From an uncultured Methylococcaceae bacterium (GTDB taxonomy: Bacteria > Pseudomonadota > Gammaproteobacteria > Methylococcales > Methylomonadaceae): a stretch of DNA of 64,000 nucleotides. A program made the position numbers and the translations under genes. The notes below the pieces were generated by a model, which did no database searches, was not told the origin of the DNA, and saw only the letters and a list, made by a program, of their open reading frames with translations. Below, in pieces: positions 38,299 to 48,664 of this stretch. Numbering within the stretch: position 1 is the stretch's first letter; each line of letters starts with the position of its first letter. The stretch lies in NCBI GenBank assembly GCA_903938485.1, contig CAJADF010000108.1, forward strand, positions 92,676 through 156,675. Direction: 5' to 3'.

Positions 38299-38727
38299 CT
38301 ATTCCCAACTAACTATGTCTTGATCTTCGCCAGCACCGCCTTCTCTTCCATCTGAACCATACGTAAAAATATCAAACTTCCCATGTTCTCCTGGGAAAAC
38401 ATAATGGTATTCATTTTGCCATGGATCTAATGGAATTTTAGTCTTACCTAAATAAGGCCCATTCCAATGTTTTGCATTATCCGGTGCCTCAACTAAAGCC
38501 TGCAACCCTTGCTCACTAGTTGGATAACTTCCCATATCTAATTTATACATATCCAATGTGGCAGATAAATCTTCAATTTGAACTTTAGCAGCTTTAGTCT
38601 TGGACTCACCCATATGTTTCATTACTTGTGGACCCACTATGCCCGCTAACATAGCAATAATACCTAACACGACTAATAACTCAAGTAAGGTAAAACCACG
38701 TTGTCTACTATTTCTTAAATTTTTCAT
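38299..38727 (-). CDS. gspG: Type II secretion major pseudopilin GspG
   Basis: The 142-residue major pseudopilin has the leader QRGFTLLELLVVLGIIAML with Glu5 for methylation-type processing, followed by the family's DMYKLDMGSYPTSEQGL and the calcium-site region near the C-terminus (YGSDGREGGAGEDQDI). The start at 38727, with GGAAAA upstream, gives a normal short leader; a longer reading from 38763 overlaps gspF and is unlikely. A prepilin peptidase (GspO/PilD) is required but is not encoded in this cluster. Confidence 0.95.
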   Translation of the reverse strand: MKNLRNSRQRGFTLLELLVVLGIIAMLAGIVGPQVMKHMGESKTKAAKVQIEDLSATLDMYKLDMGSYPTSEQGLQALVEAPDNAKHWNGPYLGKTKIPLDPWQNEYHYVFPGEHGKFDIFTYGSDGREGGAGEDQDIVSWE

Positions 38728-38740
38728 TATTATTTTTCCA

Positions 38741-39952
38741 TTAAAATGCCAAATCATTAACACTCAAAATTGCCAGCAAAATTGATACTATAATTCCCGC
38801 AATCATTAGTCCTAAAGTAATTATTAACATGGGCTCGAGAAACGCCAATAATCGTTGGATTGCTACCCGTAATTGTTTATCATATATCGTAGCTATTCTA
38901 AGCAACATTTCTTCTAAACGTCCTGTTTCTTCACCCATTTTTATCATTTGCAGAGCCATTTTAGGCAATAAAGATTTTTCTTGTAACGCGTCAGATAAAT
39001 TCTTACCTTGCTTTAATTGAGCTTCAGCATTAGATATGGTTTCAGCTAAAACCAAATTATCAACAGTTTCTCTAACAATAACTAAAGCAGAGATAATGGA
39101 CACGCCATTACCTAATAATGTTCCCAGTGTTCGACTGATATTTGCAGTTTCTTTATTGGTAATAATAGTACCGGCTAAAGGTAATTTTAAAAAATATCCA
39201 TCCCATACTTTTTTTCTTATTGGATCTGCCATTTGATATTTCATATAACTAGAAATAACTAGAAATCCTACCAATAAAGCCCACCAATAATTTTGTAACC
39301 ACTCCGCCAAACCAACCACTATTTGTGTCGATACTGGTAGTGCTTTACCAGCACTCTCAAACATCTCTGTAAACTGGGGCACTACAAATGTCAGCATTAT
39401 AAATAATGATGCTAATGACATGATCAATAAAATAACGGGATAAATTAATGCCGTACTAACGGTTTCTTTTAACTCTTGCGAACGCTCTAAGTACTCTGCT
39501 AATCTGGTCAAAACCTCATCCAAACTACCACCCGCCTCACCTGCACGTATCATATTTAAGTAAAACTTAGTAAAAACACCTTGCTGTTGCTCTAGCGCAT
39601 CTGCTAATGACACCCCGCCTTTTACTTTTTCTAGTACTTTAGCAATTAATTTTGTTAATCGTTCATTATCTTCAGTTAAATCCATTAAGACAAATAAAGC
39701 CTTATCAATAGGTAAACCAGATTCTAACAATGTCGCTAACTCACCCGTAAAAAAAACTATGTCTTTAGAGGATAATTTTGATTTATTGGAGCCAATTCCT
39801 AGAAAAGACCTACTATTAGCTGTTGTTACTTTAATGGGTATATACCCTTCAGACTGCAAAATACTAATTAAAGTTTTATCATCAACTGCATCTCTAACGC
39901 CTTCTTCTGTTTCTCCTACACCATTAATTACTTTATAAGAAAATAATGGCAT
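38741..39952 (-). CDS. gspF: Type II secretion inner-membrane platform protein GspF
   Basis: The 403-residue polytopic protein has two GspF repeats, each with a cytoplasmic helical bundle and the pattern FTGELATLLESGLPIDKAL and SRTLGTLLGNGVSIISAL, and three membrane helices. It interacts with GspE and GspL to assemble the pseudopilus. It starts one base after the gspE stop. Confidence 0.95.
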   Translation of the reverse strand: MPLFSYKVINGVGETEEGVRDAVDDKTLISILQSEGYIPIKVTTANSRSFLGIGSNKSKLSSKDIVFFTGELATLLESGLPIDKALFVLMDLTEDNERLTKLIAKVLEKVKGGVSLADALEQQQGVFTKFYLNMIRAGEAGGSLDEVLTRLAEYLERSQELKETVSTALIYPVILLIMSLASLFIMLTFVVPQFTEMFESAGKALPVSTQIVVGLAEWLQNYWWALLVGFLVISSYMKYQMADPIRKKVWDGYFLKLPLAGTIITNKETANISRTLGTLLGNGVSIISALVIVRETVDNLVLAETISNAEAQLKQGKNLSDALQEKSLLPKMALQMIKMGEETGRLEEMLLRIATIYDKQLRVAIQRLLAFLEPMLIITLGLMIAGIIVSILLAILSVNDLAF

Positions 39953-39953
39953 C

Positions 39954-41639
39954 TTATGATTCCGTCGTCACACGCATAACTTCCTCTAAAGTAGTAATCC
40001 CCTCTACCACTTTAACTAAACCATTCTCATAAAGCGTTTGCATACCCTCTGAAATAGCTAACTTTTGAATAGCTCCGGCCTCTTCATGAGCCATAATTAA
40101 CTTTCTGATTGGGTCGGTCATGGGTAAAAACTCTATAATGGCCAATCGCCCACGATATCCCGTACCTGAGCACGCAGAACATCCAATTGGCTTATAAAGC
40201 ATTATTTCTGCTTTATTTGTAAATCTTTCTAAGCGCAATTCTGTAACAATTTCCGGAGCAGCCAAACCACCTTCTTTACATGAAGGACATAATTTTCTAA
40301 CTAATCGCTGGGCTAAAATGCCATTGACTGTAGAAGTTAACAAATATTCTTCCAAACCCATATCCAATAATCGCGTAACACCACCCGCAGCGTCATTAGT
40401 GTGTAACGTTGATAAAACTAAATGACCGGTAAGTGCTGATTGCACGGCGATTCTTGCAGTTTCTAAATCTCGCATCTCACCAATCATAATCACATCAGGA
40501 TCTTGCCTAACTATGGAACGTAAAGCTGAGGCGAAAGTTAATCCTATTTGGGGTTTTGCTTGTATCTGATTAATCCCCTCCATTTGATATTCAACAGGAT
40601 CTTCTACTGTAATAATTTTGCGCTGAGGAGTATTCAATTGCTTTAATGCAGCATACATAGTGGTAGATTTTCCACTACCGGTTGGGCCAGTAATTAATAT
40701 GATCCCATGAGGCATTGACAGCACATCAATAAATTGTTCTAAATGACGACCAGAAAATCCTAACTGAACAAAATCTAATACTGTATTTTCTTTATCTAGT
40801 AAACGTATTACAACGCTTTCTCCATGCATTGTAGGAATTGTTGATACCCGTAAGTCTAATTCCTTTCCAATCATTTGAACTTTTATGCGACCATCTTGCG
40901 GCAAACGTCGCTCAGCTATATTAAGTTTTGCCATAATCTTAATACGTGAGATTACTGCAGCAGTTGACTTAACATTAGGCGCATCTATTTCTTGTAAAAC
41001 GCCGTCCACGCGCAATCTAACTTTTAATGACTGCTCAAATGGTTCAATATGAATATCTGATGCCCGTGTTTCAATTGCACGTTGCATAATCAAATTTACC
41101 ATTTTAATTACTGGGGCTTCACTCGCTAGATCTTTTAAATGTTCTAAATCTTCTTCGCCTAAATCATCTATAGCTAAATCATCAATCAATTTATCCATCT
41201 TCGAACGATCTTCACCGTATTGAACATCAAGTGCTGCATCAATTTCTGAAAGTAAACCCACCTTTACGTCAATTGATTTCCCAATCATCAAGCTTAGTGC
41301 ATTAATTGTGAATGCGTCCTCGGGATCCATCATTGCTACAGTTACTTGATCCTCAGAAGAACTTAAACCAATAAGATGATAATTTTTTAAAAAACGTAAA
41401 GACACCTCTTCAGGTAATTGTCTTTCAATTGGATATTGATCTGGCATTATTTTTTCGAATTGCCCAGAATCGGCAAAGGCATCTGCAACATCTAACTCAG
41501 AACATAAACCTAGCTTTACCAATAATTGTGGCAAACTCTCCGCAACAGAAGTTTTTTGAACGCGCTCAACTTTTTTTAATTCTGAAGCAGAAAGCTTGCC
41601 TCTTTCCTGTAATGTTTTAAACAAAGACTGATAAATCAT
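39954..41639 (-). CDS. gspE: Type II secretion ATPase GspE
   Basis: The 561-residue cytoplasmic ATPase powers the secretion pump. Walker A is GPTGSGKS (318-325), the Asp box and Walker B region are VIMIGEMRDLETA, and a zinc site is formed by CPSC and CSAC (about 463-497). The N-terminal domain that binds GspL is intact. It is the first gene of the operon; the 200-bp gap upstream presumably holds the promoter, although no clear -35/-10 pair was seen there. Confidence 0.96.
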   Translation of the reverse strand: MIYQSLFKTLQERGKLSASELKKVERVQKTSVAESLPQLLVKLGLCSELDVADAFADSGQFEKIMPDQYPIERQLPEEVSLRFLKNYHLIGLSSSEDQVTVAMMDPEDAFTINALSLMIGKSIDVKVGLLSEIDAALDVQYGEDRSKMDKLIDDLAIDDLGEEDLEHLKDLASEAPVIKMVNLIMQRAIETRASDIHIEPFEQSLKVRLRVDGVLQEIDAPNVKSTAAVISRIKIMAKLNIAERRLPQDGRIKVQMIGKELDLRVSTIPTMHGESVVIRLLDKENTVLDFVQLGFSGRHLEQFIDVLSMPHGIILITGPTGSGKSTTMYAALKQLNTPQRKIITVEDPVEYQMEGINQIQAKPQIGLTFASALRSIVRQDPDVIMIGEMRDLETARIAVQSALTGHLVLSTLHTNDAAGGVTRLLDMGLEEYLLTSTVNGILAQRLVRKLCPSCKEGGLAAPEIVTELRLERFTNKAEIMLYKPIGCSACSGTGYRGRLAIIEFLPMTDPIRKLIMAHEEAGAIQKLAISEGMQTLYENGLVKVVEGITTLEEVMRVTTES

Positions 41640-41839
41640 ATTAATTCCACAGATAAAGACTATTGCTTTATAGTTGGTGTTAGGTATTGAGCGGTTAAAT
41701 AGCCACCGAATATAATCTATGTTTGGTTCAAAGTCTATTACGATTCGGTTAACTGCAATTATTAACTAATTTAACTTATGTCATAAAACCGTCATTAATC
41801 ATTTAAAAACTCAAGATTAACCCGTCATCCTCATAATAT

Positions 41840-43138
41840 TTATTGCTTATATCCTTTCCAACCATAAAAACTGATATACAAGTAACCTAAAGCCGGTACA
41901 AAAAAAGCAAATTGAATACCAATGCTATCTGCGCAGAAACCTTGTATAACAGGTAAAACAGCCCCGCCTACGATAGCTGCACACAAAATGCCTGACCCCT
42001 GCCCTGTGTGTTTACCTAATCCCGCAACGGCTAAAGAAAAAATAGTAGGAAACATAATCGAATTAAACAAACCGATGGCTAGTATTGCCCACATAGCTAT
42101 AAAGCCACTACTAAAAATCACTAGCAAAACTAATGTCATTGCCATTAACGCATTAAATAGCAATGTATTTTGCGGTTTAATCTTTTGCATTATTAACGCA
42201 CCAGCAAATCTTCCTAACATAGCTCCTCCCCAATAAAAAGAAACATATCGACCTGCATCTTGCTCAGTTAAATTTCCTATAGAAGTCTCACCCAAAAAAC
42301 TGATCAAAAAACTACCAATAGAAACTTCACTTCCCACATAAAAGAAAATACCCAATGCACCCAAAACTAAATGTTTGTATGACCAAGCACTTTCATGTAA
42401 ATCGCTAACATCAACAATAATAGATTTAGATGATGCTGTTTCTGTTTCCTGTACTTTAGGTAATTTAAGAATAACAAACACAACCGCCAGCACACATAAA
42501 AGAGTAGCCAACAACAAATAAGGCGTCTGTACAACTAAGGCTTGAGTTGTTTCATATGCACTGAGTTCCTCAACATTTAGTGCTTGAATCTCTTCCGCAC
42601 TTTTTACAGCAGTCGATAAAATAAACAATGAACCTAGATAAGGTGCAAGTGTAGTACCCAAAGAATTAAAAGCTTGTGTCATGGTTAAACGACTCGACGC
42701 AGTTTCTGACGAACCTAATATAGTGACATAAGGATTTGCAGCTACCTGCAATAAACAAATACCTGCAGCTAAAACAAAAAAAGCGGTTAAAAATAGTAAA
42801 TAAGAATGTAATCCCGCTGCCGGATAAAACAACAAACACCCCAAGCCAGCGACTAATAAGCCCGAAATAATCCCGCCTTTGTAATCAATCTTATCGACCA
42901 AATAACCACTTGGAACAGAAAATACAAAATACGCGATAAAAAAACAAAACTGCACCAGCATAGCTTGTGTATAGTTAAGCGTAAAAACAGCTTTTAAATG
43001 CGGAATTAAAATGTCATTCAGAGCGGTTATAAATCCCCAAATAAAAAATAACGAGGTTAAAACCGTTAAAGAACCAATATAACTATTTTTATCCGCTAAA
43101 TTATGACTAATTTCTACTGATCTTTGTTGCGGCCTCAT
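41840..43138 (-). CDS. FucP-family sugar/H+ symporter (MFS)
   Basis: The 432-residue protein has about twelve membrane helices. Its segments [19 protein letters not shown] (near 32), [18 protein letters not shown] and [13 protein letters not shown] match the FucP/glucose-galactose MFS subfamily, which brings in hexoses with protons. The actual sugar is not known. It lies 12 bp after the GH3 gene on the same strand, so the two probably form an operon for uptake of released sugars. Confidence 0.88.
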   Translation of the reverse strand: MRPQQRSVEISHNLADKNSYIGSLTVLTSLFFIWGFITALNDILIPHLKAVFTLNYTQAMLVQFCFFIAYFVFSVPSGYLVDKIDYKGGIISGLLVAGLGCLLFYPAAGLHSYLLFLTAFFVLAAGICLLQVAANPYVTILGSSETASSRLTMTQAFNSLGTTLAPYLGSLFILSTAVKSAEEIQALNVEELSAYETTQALVVQTPYLLLATLLCVLAVVFVILKLPKVQETETASSKSIIVDVSDLHESAWSYKHLVLGALGIFFYVGSEVSIGSFLISFLGETSIGNLTEQDAGRYVSFYWGGAMLGRFAGALIMQKIKPQNTLLFNALMAMTLVLLVIFSSGFIAMWAILAIGLFNSIMFPTIFSLAVAGLGKHTGQGSGILCAAIVGGAVLPVIQGFCADSIGIQFAFFVPALGYLYISFYGWKGYKQ

Positions 43139-43150
43139 TGCATAACCCTA

Positions 43151-45370
43151 TCAATCTGTTAATGTAAATTGCACTGTCTCAGAACCCACCATGACTTTAA
43201 ACTCACCCGGCTCTATTACACGCTTTAAATCAACCCCTATAAATGACAAATCATTCGGAGTTAAGGTAAAAGTTAAACTTTGCGTTTGCTGTGAATTTAA
43301 CTCAACCTTTTTAAATGCTTTTAACTGTTTATTAGGGCGAGTAACCGTCGCGGCCATATCATTAATATAAACCAATACCGTTTCTTTACCCTTTAATGCA
43401 CCCGTATTAGCCACATTAACACTTAGATTAATGGCTTCGCCCATTTTATAGTGCGACTTTTCAAGCTTTAAACCTGAAATTTTAAATTGGCTATAACTCA
43501 ATCCATGCCCAAATGGATACAGCGGGTTATAAGAGTTAGTATCAAAATTTTCTATCGGTTTATGATCATACAAAACGATATCATTTGTATTTCTTGGATA
43601 AGTAATGGGTAATTTAGCATTTGGATTGTAATCACCGTACAAAATATCAGCAATTGCAACTCCGCCTTCCATACCAGGTAAAAAACCTAATAACACAGCA
43701 GCAGCCTTTTCTGCTTGCTCAGTAATAATGCGCGGACGCCCACCTAAGGTAACTAATACAACGGGCTTACCTGTGGCAAATAAAGCATTTGCCAATTCAA
43801 CTTGTGATGGATCTATATTTAAAGAGGTTATATTACCCATGGTCTCTGTATAAGGTTTCTCACCTAAACATAAGACAATAACATCTTGATCTTTTGCCGC
43901 CTCGACCGCTTTTTTAATATCTATTTTGTCATTAAAGTCAGTGCCACGTACATAAGTCACTTTACTTGTCGATTTTTTCTGCAAAGCACCAAAAACTGTC
44001 AATTTATCTTTTGGTTGCAGGCCATCATTATCCCCTTGCCAACTTAAAGTCCAACCACCATTTAAAACACTTAATAAATTAGCGGTAGGACCAGCAATTA
44101 AAATCTTGGCATCTTTTTTAAGCGGCAGAATATGCTTATCATTCTTCGCTAGCACTATAGACTCTCTAGCAGCTTGCAAATTAGTGGCGGTAGATTCCCG
44201 TGTTGCAAAGTTCTCCTCTGCAGATAATGGCAATGGTTTAGCCTTAAATAACCCCGCTTGATCCTTTACCGTCAGAATTCTAGTGACTGCTTCATCAATG
44301 CGGGCCATTGGCACTTCACCTGATTTAACCAGCTCTATCAATAAATCATAAAACGAATAATCAAACGGCACCATGCTCATATCGACACCCGCCATCACCG
44401 CAATTTTAACGGCTTCTTTAGGTGATGCAGCTAATTTATCCCTAATATAAAGGCGTTTAATATCTTCCCAATCTGAGACAGCAAAACCTTTAAAACCTAA
44501 TTCGCCACGTAATATCGTCGTTAAATAATGATAATTTGCATGCCCAGGGATGCCATCTACCTCACCTGAATTAACCATTACCGTCGGTGATCCCGCTTTT
44601 ATACCCGCCTCAAAGCTCGGTAAAAAATATTCACGCAACATACGCTCACTAATCCAGGCCGGCGTTCTATCTTTACCATTATTAGGTAAGCTATAACCCA
44701 CATAATGTTTCAAACAAGTTAAACCTTTACTAGATGCAGAAATATCATCGCCTTGATAACCCTTAATATATGAAGAACCTAACACCGATGCCAAATGTAC
44801 ATCTTCACCATAGGTTTCCCATAAACGCGGCCACAAAGGTTGACGACCAATATCCATGACTGGCGAGAAGTTCCATTGCAGACCAGATACTCTTATCTCT
44901 TGAGCCGTGATTTCACCTTCTTTAACACTTAATTCAGGATTAAAGGTTGCTGCCATATTAATGGCTTGTGGAAATAAGGTAGAATTTTTAGTATAGGATG
45001 CGCCATGAATAGCATCAATTCCATATAAGACAGGAATTTTTAATCGAGATTTCTCACTAACCGTATTGATTGTATGAATTATTTTTCGCCAATCTTCAAC
45101 TGATTGGGCTTTGTTATTTGGCGTATTTAAAATGGAACCGACATGATGATTTAAAATGGCATTCGTTAATTTTTCTTGATCTATTAACTCATCACCTTGA
45201 CCTGCAATGACTGAAAAATCAATTTGAGTCATCTGCCCTACTTTTTCTTCCAGCGTCATCGATGCCAAAAGATCTTCTACCTTAGTTTGCCGACTAGACT
45301 CTTGATTTCTCACAGAACACCCCACCATAGCAATTGACAAAGTCATTATAAAAATAATTTTTATACGCAA
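43151..45370 (-). CDS. Glycoside hydrolase family 3 lipoprotein (beta-glucosidase-like)
   Basis: The 739-residue enzyme has a lipoprotein signal (lipobox MVGC, Cys18). The catalytic domain includes VPVLYGIDAIHGASY, GLQWNFSPVMDIGRQPLWPR, the KHYVGYSLPNNGKDRTP loop and the nucleophile Asp in GFAVSDWEDI. A C-terminal Fn3-like domain (LSVNVANTGALKGKETVLVYI) completes the BglX-type layout. GH3 enzymes of this kind release glucose from beta-linked oligosaccharides. The start is a TTG with AGGGA upstream; a later ATG would leave too short a signal peptide. Confidence 0.92.
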   Translation of the reverse strand: MRIKIIFIMTLSIAMVGCSVRNQESSRQTKVEDLLASMTLEEKVGQMTQIDFSVIAGQGDELIDQEKLTNAILNHHVGSILNTPNNKAQSVEDWRKIIHTINTVSEKSRLKIPVLYGIDAIHGASYTKNSTLFPQAINMAATFNPELSVKEGEITAQEIRVSGLQWNFSPVMDIGRQPLWPRLWETYGEDVHLASVLGSSYIKGYQGDDISASSKGLTCLKHYVGYSLPNNGKDRTPAWISERMLREYFLPSFEAGIKAGSPTVMVNSGEVDGIPGHANYHYLTTILRGELGFKGFAVSDWEDIKRLYIRDKLAASPKEAVKIAVMAGVDMSMVPFDYSFYDLLIELVKSGEVPMARIDEAVTRILTVKDQAGLFKAKPLPLSAEENFATRESTATNLQAARESIVLAKNDKHILPLKKDAKILIAGPTANLLSVLNGGWTLSWQGDNDGLQPKDKLTVFGALQKKSTSKVTYVRGTDFNDKIDIKKAVEAAKDQDVIVLCLGEKPYTETMGNITSLNIDPSQVELANALFATGKPVVLVTLGGRPRIITEQAEKAAAVLLGFLPGMEGGVAIADILYGDYNPNAKLPITYPRNTNDIVLYDHKPIENFDTNSYNPLYPFGHGLSYSQFKISGLKLEKSHYKMGEAINLSVNVANTGALKGKETVLVYINDMAATVTRPNKQLKAFKKVELNSQQTQSLTFTLTPNDLSFIGVDLKRVIEPGEFKVMVGSETVQFTLTD

Positions 45371-45421
45371 TTTCTTTCCCTACCCGATCTTTTTAAATCA
45401 TCAAATCTTAATCAAGACAGA

Positions 45422-46564
45422 CTATTGTGACGATGGATTAACCAATAAATTGACTAGGATTTGTTCATAAATAGCACTTAAAATCTCTAAATCCTCCACT
45501 GCCACATGTTCATTAATTTTATGAATACTTTCATTCAATGGCCCTAACTCCAGCACTTGAGCACCTGTCGGCGCAATAAATCGCCCATCTGAAGTGCCTC
45601 CACCTGTATCATCTAAAGTTTCAAAACCAGTCACAGTTTTGATAGCCGCATGCGTTGCATCAATCAATGCGCCTTTTTCTGTTAAAAAAGGATTTCCTGA
45701 CAAACGCCATTGCAGATCATATTTAAAATCGTATTTATCTAAAATCGCACAAGTACGCTGTTTAATAATATCTTCATTTAACTCCGTACAAAAACGTAAA
45801 TTAAACTGTACCTCGGCCGACCCTGGAATAATATTTTCAGCGCCTGTACCAGAGTTAATATTAGACACTTGTAAACTGGTAGGCGGGAAAAATACATTGC
45901 CATGATCCCATACTTCTTCAGTTAGCTCTTTTAAAGCAGGAGCAAAACTATGTATAGGGTTATCCGCCAATTCTGGATAAGCCACATGGCCCTGAATACC
46001 TATCACTGTTAACTTAGCGCATAAGGAGCCTCGGCGTCCAACTCGAATCACATCCCCCATTTTTTTATCGCTAGAAGGCTCACCTACCAAACACCAATCA
46101 ATTTTTTCTTGGCGTTGCTCAAAAACCTCCATCACTTTAACGACTCCGTTTATTGCAGCGCCTTCTTCATCACTGGTTAACAAAATCCCAATAGAACCCG
46201 CATGATCAGGATATTTCGCAACAAATCTCTCAATGGCAGTCATAAAACTAGCAATACCTCCTTTCATATCGGCAGCGCCCCTGCCATATAATTTTCCATC
46301 GCGAATAGTCGGCTCAAAAGGAGGAGATACCCAAGCCTCTAAAGGACCCGGAGGGACCACATCGGTATGACCTAAAAAAGTGAATAAAGGTTTTTCATTA
46401 CCACGTTTTAACCAAAGATTTTGCGTATCATTAAAGTTAAGACGTTCTTCTTTAAAATTTAAACCCTGTAAACGGCCAACAATGTAATCCTGACAACCGG
46501 CATCATCAGGGGTAACCGATGGCTTTTTAATTAAATCTATAAGAACTTCTAACGTGTCACTCAT
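45422..46564 (-). CDS. dapE: Succinyl-diaminopimelate desuccinylase
   Basis: The 380-residue M20-family zinc enzyme removes succinate from N-succinyl-LL-DAP in lysine and DAP synthesis. GHTDVVPPG (65-73) holds the first metal ligand, [10 protein letters not shown] the bridging Asp, and [11 protein letters not shown] the catalytic Glu. The C-terminal GGGTSDGRF and [11 protein letters not shown] complete the site. It overlaps the ArsC-like gene by 4 bp, and dapD and dapC lie upstream on the same strand. Confidence 0.96.
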   Translation of the reverse strand: MSDTLEVLIDLIKKPSVTPDDAGCQDYIVGRLQGLNFKEERLNFNDTQNLWLKRGNEKPLFTFLGHTDVVPPGPLEAWVSPPFEPTIRDGKLYGRGAADMKGGIASFMTAIERFVAKYPDHAGSIGILLTSDEEGAAINGVVKVMEVFEQRQEKIDWCLVGEPSSDKKMGDVIRVGRRGSLCAKLTVIGIQGHVAYPELADNPIHSFAPALKELTEEVWDHGNVFFPPTSLQVSNINSGTGAENIIPGSAEVQFNLRFCTELNEDIIKQRTCAILDKYDFKYDLQWRLSGNPFLTEKGALIDATHAAIKTVTGFETLDDTGGGTSDGRFIAPTGAQVLELGPLNESIHKINEHVAVEDLEILSAIYEQILVNLLVNPSSQ

Positions 46565-46905
46565 AATAATTCTGCACTATAAGACGCCTCTTTAAAACCA
46601 ACAATAAGCTTATTGCCAGTATCTAAAAGAGGTCTTTTGATTAAAGTTGGGGTTATTTGCATTAAGCTTAAAGCTGTTTCTAAATTAATATGAGCGCGTT
46701 GCTCATCACTTAATTGTCGCCAACTAGTACTACTGCGATTTAACAGCATATTCCAATCAACACGATCAGAAAAGTCTTGTAATTGTTCTGAGGTTAACCC
46801 ATCAATTCTAAAATCGTGAAATTGATAGGCTATTGAGTTTTGATCAAGCCAACGCCGTGCTTTTTTAACCGTATCACAGGCCTTTATTCCGTACAGCGTC
46901 ACCAT
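46561..46905 (-). CDS. ArsC/Spx-family protein (YffB-like)
   Basis: The 114-residue thioredoxin-fold protein has a single N-terminal Cys10 ([11 protein letters not shown]) and the later Arg-containing TLIKRPLLD, matching the YffB group of ArsC-like proteins. E. coli yffB likewise sits directly upstream of dapE, and here the overlap is 4 bp (ATGA). True arsenate reduction is not expected. Its role is unknown, possibly a glutathione-dependent reductase. Confidence 0.88.
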   Translation of the reverse strand: MVTLYGIKACDTVKKARRWLDQNSIAYQFHDFRIDGLTSEQLQDFSDRVDWNMLLNRSSTSWRQLSDEQRAHINLETALSLMQITPTLIKRPLLDTGNKLIVGFKEASYSAELL

Positions 46906-46907
46906 TG

Positions 46908-47150
46908 TTATAGCTGACTATTTAATAACTCATCAATGCTAGGTAATTGCTTGTCAACTTTACAACGACTCTTATATACATCAACAAACTCCATAAAAGC
47001 TTGCTCAAGATCGGCTAGAATCTCTTCTTCGTTCTCACGCTCTTCATCTGGCACATCTTCAGATTCTAAATATTCGCGCTGTAAGTCCACCTCACTGTTA
47101 AGAGCTAATGTGGCATATATAAGGGCATTATTTGAAATTTTATCGCTCAT
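46908..47150 (-). CDS. Small acidic conserved protein, unknown function
   Basis: The 80-residue product (from the ATG at 47150, MSDKISNN) is acidic and predicted mostly helical (VDLQREYLESEDVPDEERENE, LADLEQAFMEFVDVYK). A hydrophobic extension upstream (to 47189) comes from a weak alternative start. I do not recognise a family. It ends 2 bp before the ArsC-like gene, so it belongs to the dapE transcription unit. Confidence 0.6.
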   Translation of the reverse strand: MSDKISNNALIYATLALNSEVDLQREYLESEDVPDEERENEEEILADLEQAFMEFVDVYKSRCKVDKQLPSIDELLNSQL

Positions 47151-47228
47151 AATATTTAGTAAGATAAAGTTAAGGAAAGTTATAAACACACATCGTACTA
47201 CTAAAAAAGTAGCATTGATTTAAGTACA

Positions 47229-47705
47229 TTATTCAATAGGTTTTCTAAAGTGCAAAGTTACGCCTTGTAAAAAATTTCTTATGATTTGATCGCCACATTC
47301 TCTATAATTCTTATGACCTTTTTGTCTAAAAAAAGCGCTCAACTCACCTTTAGAAATCTTAAAATCTGCTAAGTTTAAAGTGTTAAGCATATCTTCTTCT
47401 TTAAAATTTAAAGCGATTCTTAACTTCTTTAGAATACTGTTATTAGTTAAAGGGACAACTGGCTTATTTTCTTGATTTGGCTTGCTTTCTAACTTGCCTC
47501 TTTTATAAGTAATTAATCCTGTTAAAAACTCATCCATGTGCTGATTATTTAATGATACAAAACCGTCCTGATCATCTTTTTTTAAATAACTTAATAACTC
47601 TTCGCGACTTAGCATTAAATCGCCTAAATAAAATATTTCTAGCATCATTGCATCATTTAAGTCTAGCGCATACCGAACTCGACGCAATACATCATTGTTA
47701 ATCAT
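47229..47705 (-). CDS. DUF1456 family protein (YehS-like)
   Basis: The 158-residue cytoplasmic protein is made of two similar halves: NNDVLRRVRYALDLNDAMMLEIFYLGD and, later, NNSILKKLRIALNFKEEDMLNTLNLAD (read in shorter pieces at residues 2-29 and 89-115). This duplicated helical unit is the DUF1456 family, including E. coli YehS, of unknown function. It lies between dapD and the dapE unit on the same strand, just beyond a large hairpin. Confidence 0.88.
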   Translation of the reverse strand: MINNDVLRRVRYALDLNDAMMLEIFYLGDLMLSREELLSYLKKDDQDGFVSLNNQHMDEFLTGLITYKRGKLESKPNQENKPVVPLTNNSILKKLRIALNFKEEDMLNTLNLADFKISKGELSAFFRQKGHKNYRECGDQIIRNFLQGVTLHFRKPIE

Positions 47706-47740
47706 TAATTATCCCGTTTTAAGAAAGTCTTAAATATTTC

Positions 47741-47807
47741 AACCAAGCGACGAGAGGCTTTACCTGATTTATAAATACTTGATAAAACACTCTCGTCGCA
47801 ATGGTTA
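47741..47807 (-). promoter_or_regulatory. Large hairpin between dapD and the DUF1456 gene
   Basis: GCGACGAGAG (47747-47756) and CTCTCGTCGC (47790-47799) form a perfect 10-bp stem with a 33-base loop. The stem extends past a small bulge through AACCA and TGGTT (outer arms). It lies 31 bases after the dapD stop in the direction of transcription. It could end dapC-dapD transcription, act as an mRNA processing or stabilising element, or regulate the downstream genes. No long T run follows, so simple termination is not certain. Confidence 0.55.
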
Positions 47808-47837
47808 AATATGCACTTAAAACCTAAAGCAAACAGC

Positions 47838-48659
47838 TTAATCTCTTAATAACTCATTAATACCGGTTTTACTACGAGTTCTTTCATCCACTTGCTTAAT
47901 AATAACTGCACAATACAAGCTGTAGTTTCCATCTGCAGAAGGTAAGTTACCAGAAACGACCACTGAACCTGCTGGAATACGACCATAGGTAATTTCACCG
48001 GTCATACGGTTAAATATTTTAGTACTTTGACCAATATATACGCCCATTGAGATAACACAACCGTCTTCAACGATAACACCTTCAACGATTTCAGATCGAG
48101 CACCAATAAAACAATTATCACCAATAATGGTAGGCCCCGCTTGGAGAGGCTCCAAAACACCACCAATACCAACCCCGCCCGATAAATGCACATTTTTACC
48201 AATTTGCGCACAAGAACCCACTGTTACCCAAGTATCAACCATAGTGCCGCTATCTACATAAGCACCAATATTTACATAAGACGGCATTAAAATAGCGCCC
48301 GGTGCAATATAAGAACCATGGCGAGCAACAGCATTTGGGACAACACGCACACCTGCTTTAGCAAAATCTTCTTCTGTATAGTTAGAATATTTACATTCAA
48401 CTTTATCGTAATAACGCGTATTACCACCATCCATTAAACGATTTTCATTAATTCTAAAAGATAATAAAACTGCTTTTTTGATCCATTGATGAGTAACCCA
48501 CTCACCATCAATTTTTTCAGCAACTCTTAACGTACCGTTATCTAATAAATTTAATGTTTCAGTTACTGCCTGACGAATTCCAGCTGAAACATTTGCTGGT
48601 GTAATTTCGCTACGTTGTTCAAAAGCATTTTCTATAATAATTTTTGTATTGTTCATCAT
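47838..48659 (-). CDS. dapD: 2,3,4,5-tetrahydropyridine-2,6-dicarboxylate N-succinyltransferase
   Basis: The 273-residue trimeric acyltransferase adds succinate in the succinylase route to DAP. A left-handed beta-helix with hexapeptide repeats ([49 protein letters not shown]) and the [16 protein letters not shown]-terminal segment identify it. Two tandem ATGs begin the gene just after the dapC stop. DapC uses its product's precursor step next, and DapE follows in the pathway. Confidence 0.96.
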   Translation of the reverse strand: MMNNTKIIIENAFEQRSEITPANVSAGIRQAVTETLNLLDNGTLRVAEKIDGEWVTHQWIKKAVLLSFRINENRLMDGGNTRYYDKVECKYSNYTEEDFAKAGVRVVPNAVARHGSYIAPGAILMPSYVNIGAYVDSGTMVDTWVTVGSCAQIGKNVHLSGGVGIGGVLEPLQAGPTIIGDNCFIGARSEIVEGVIVEDGCVISMGVYIGQSTKIFNRMTGEITYGRIPAGSVVVSGNLPSADGNYSLYCAVIIKQVDERTRSKTGINELLRD

Positions 48660-48664
48660 CACAT

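Noticed and set aside
41640-41839. tRNA or small RNA in the gap before gspE
   Set aside because: A GATTCGGTT-like stretch was examined but no cloverleaf, T-loop or acceptor stem could be formed.
46561-46905. Arsenate reductase
   Set aside because: Sequence and synteny with dapE fit the YffB subgroup, which is not an arsenate-resistance gene; no ars operon genes are nearby.
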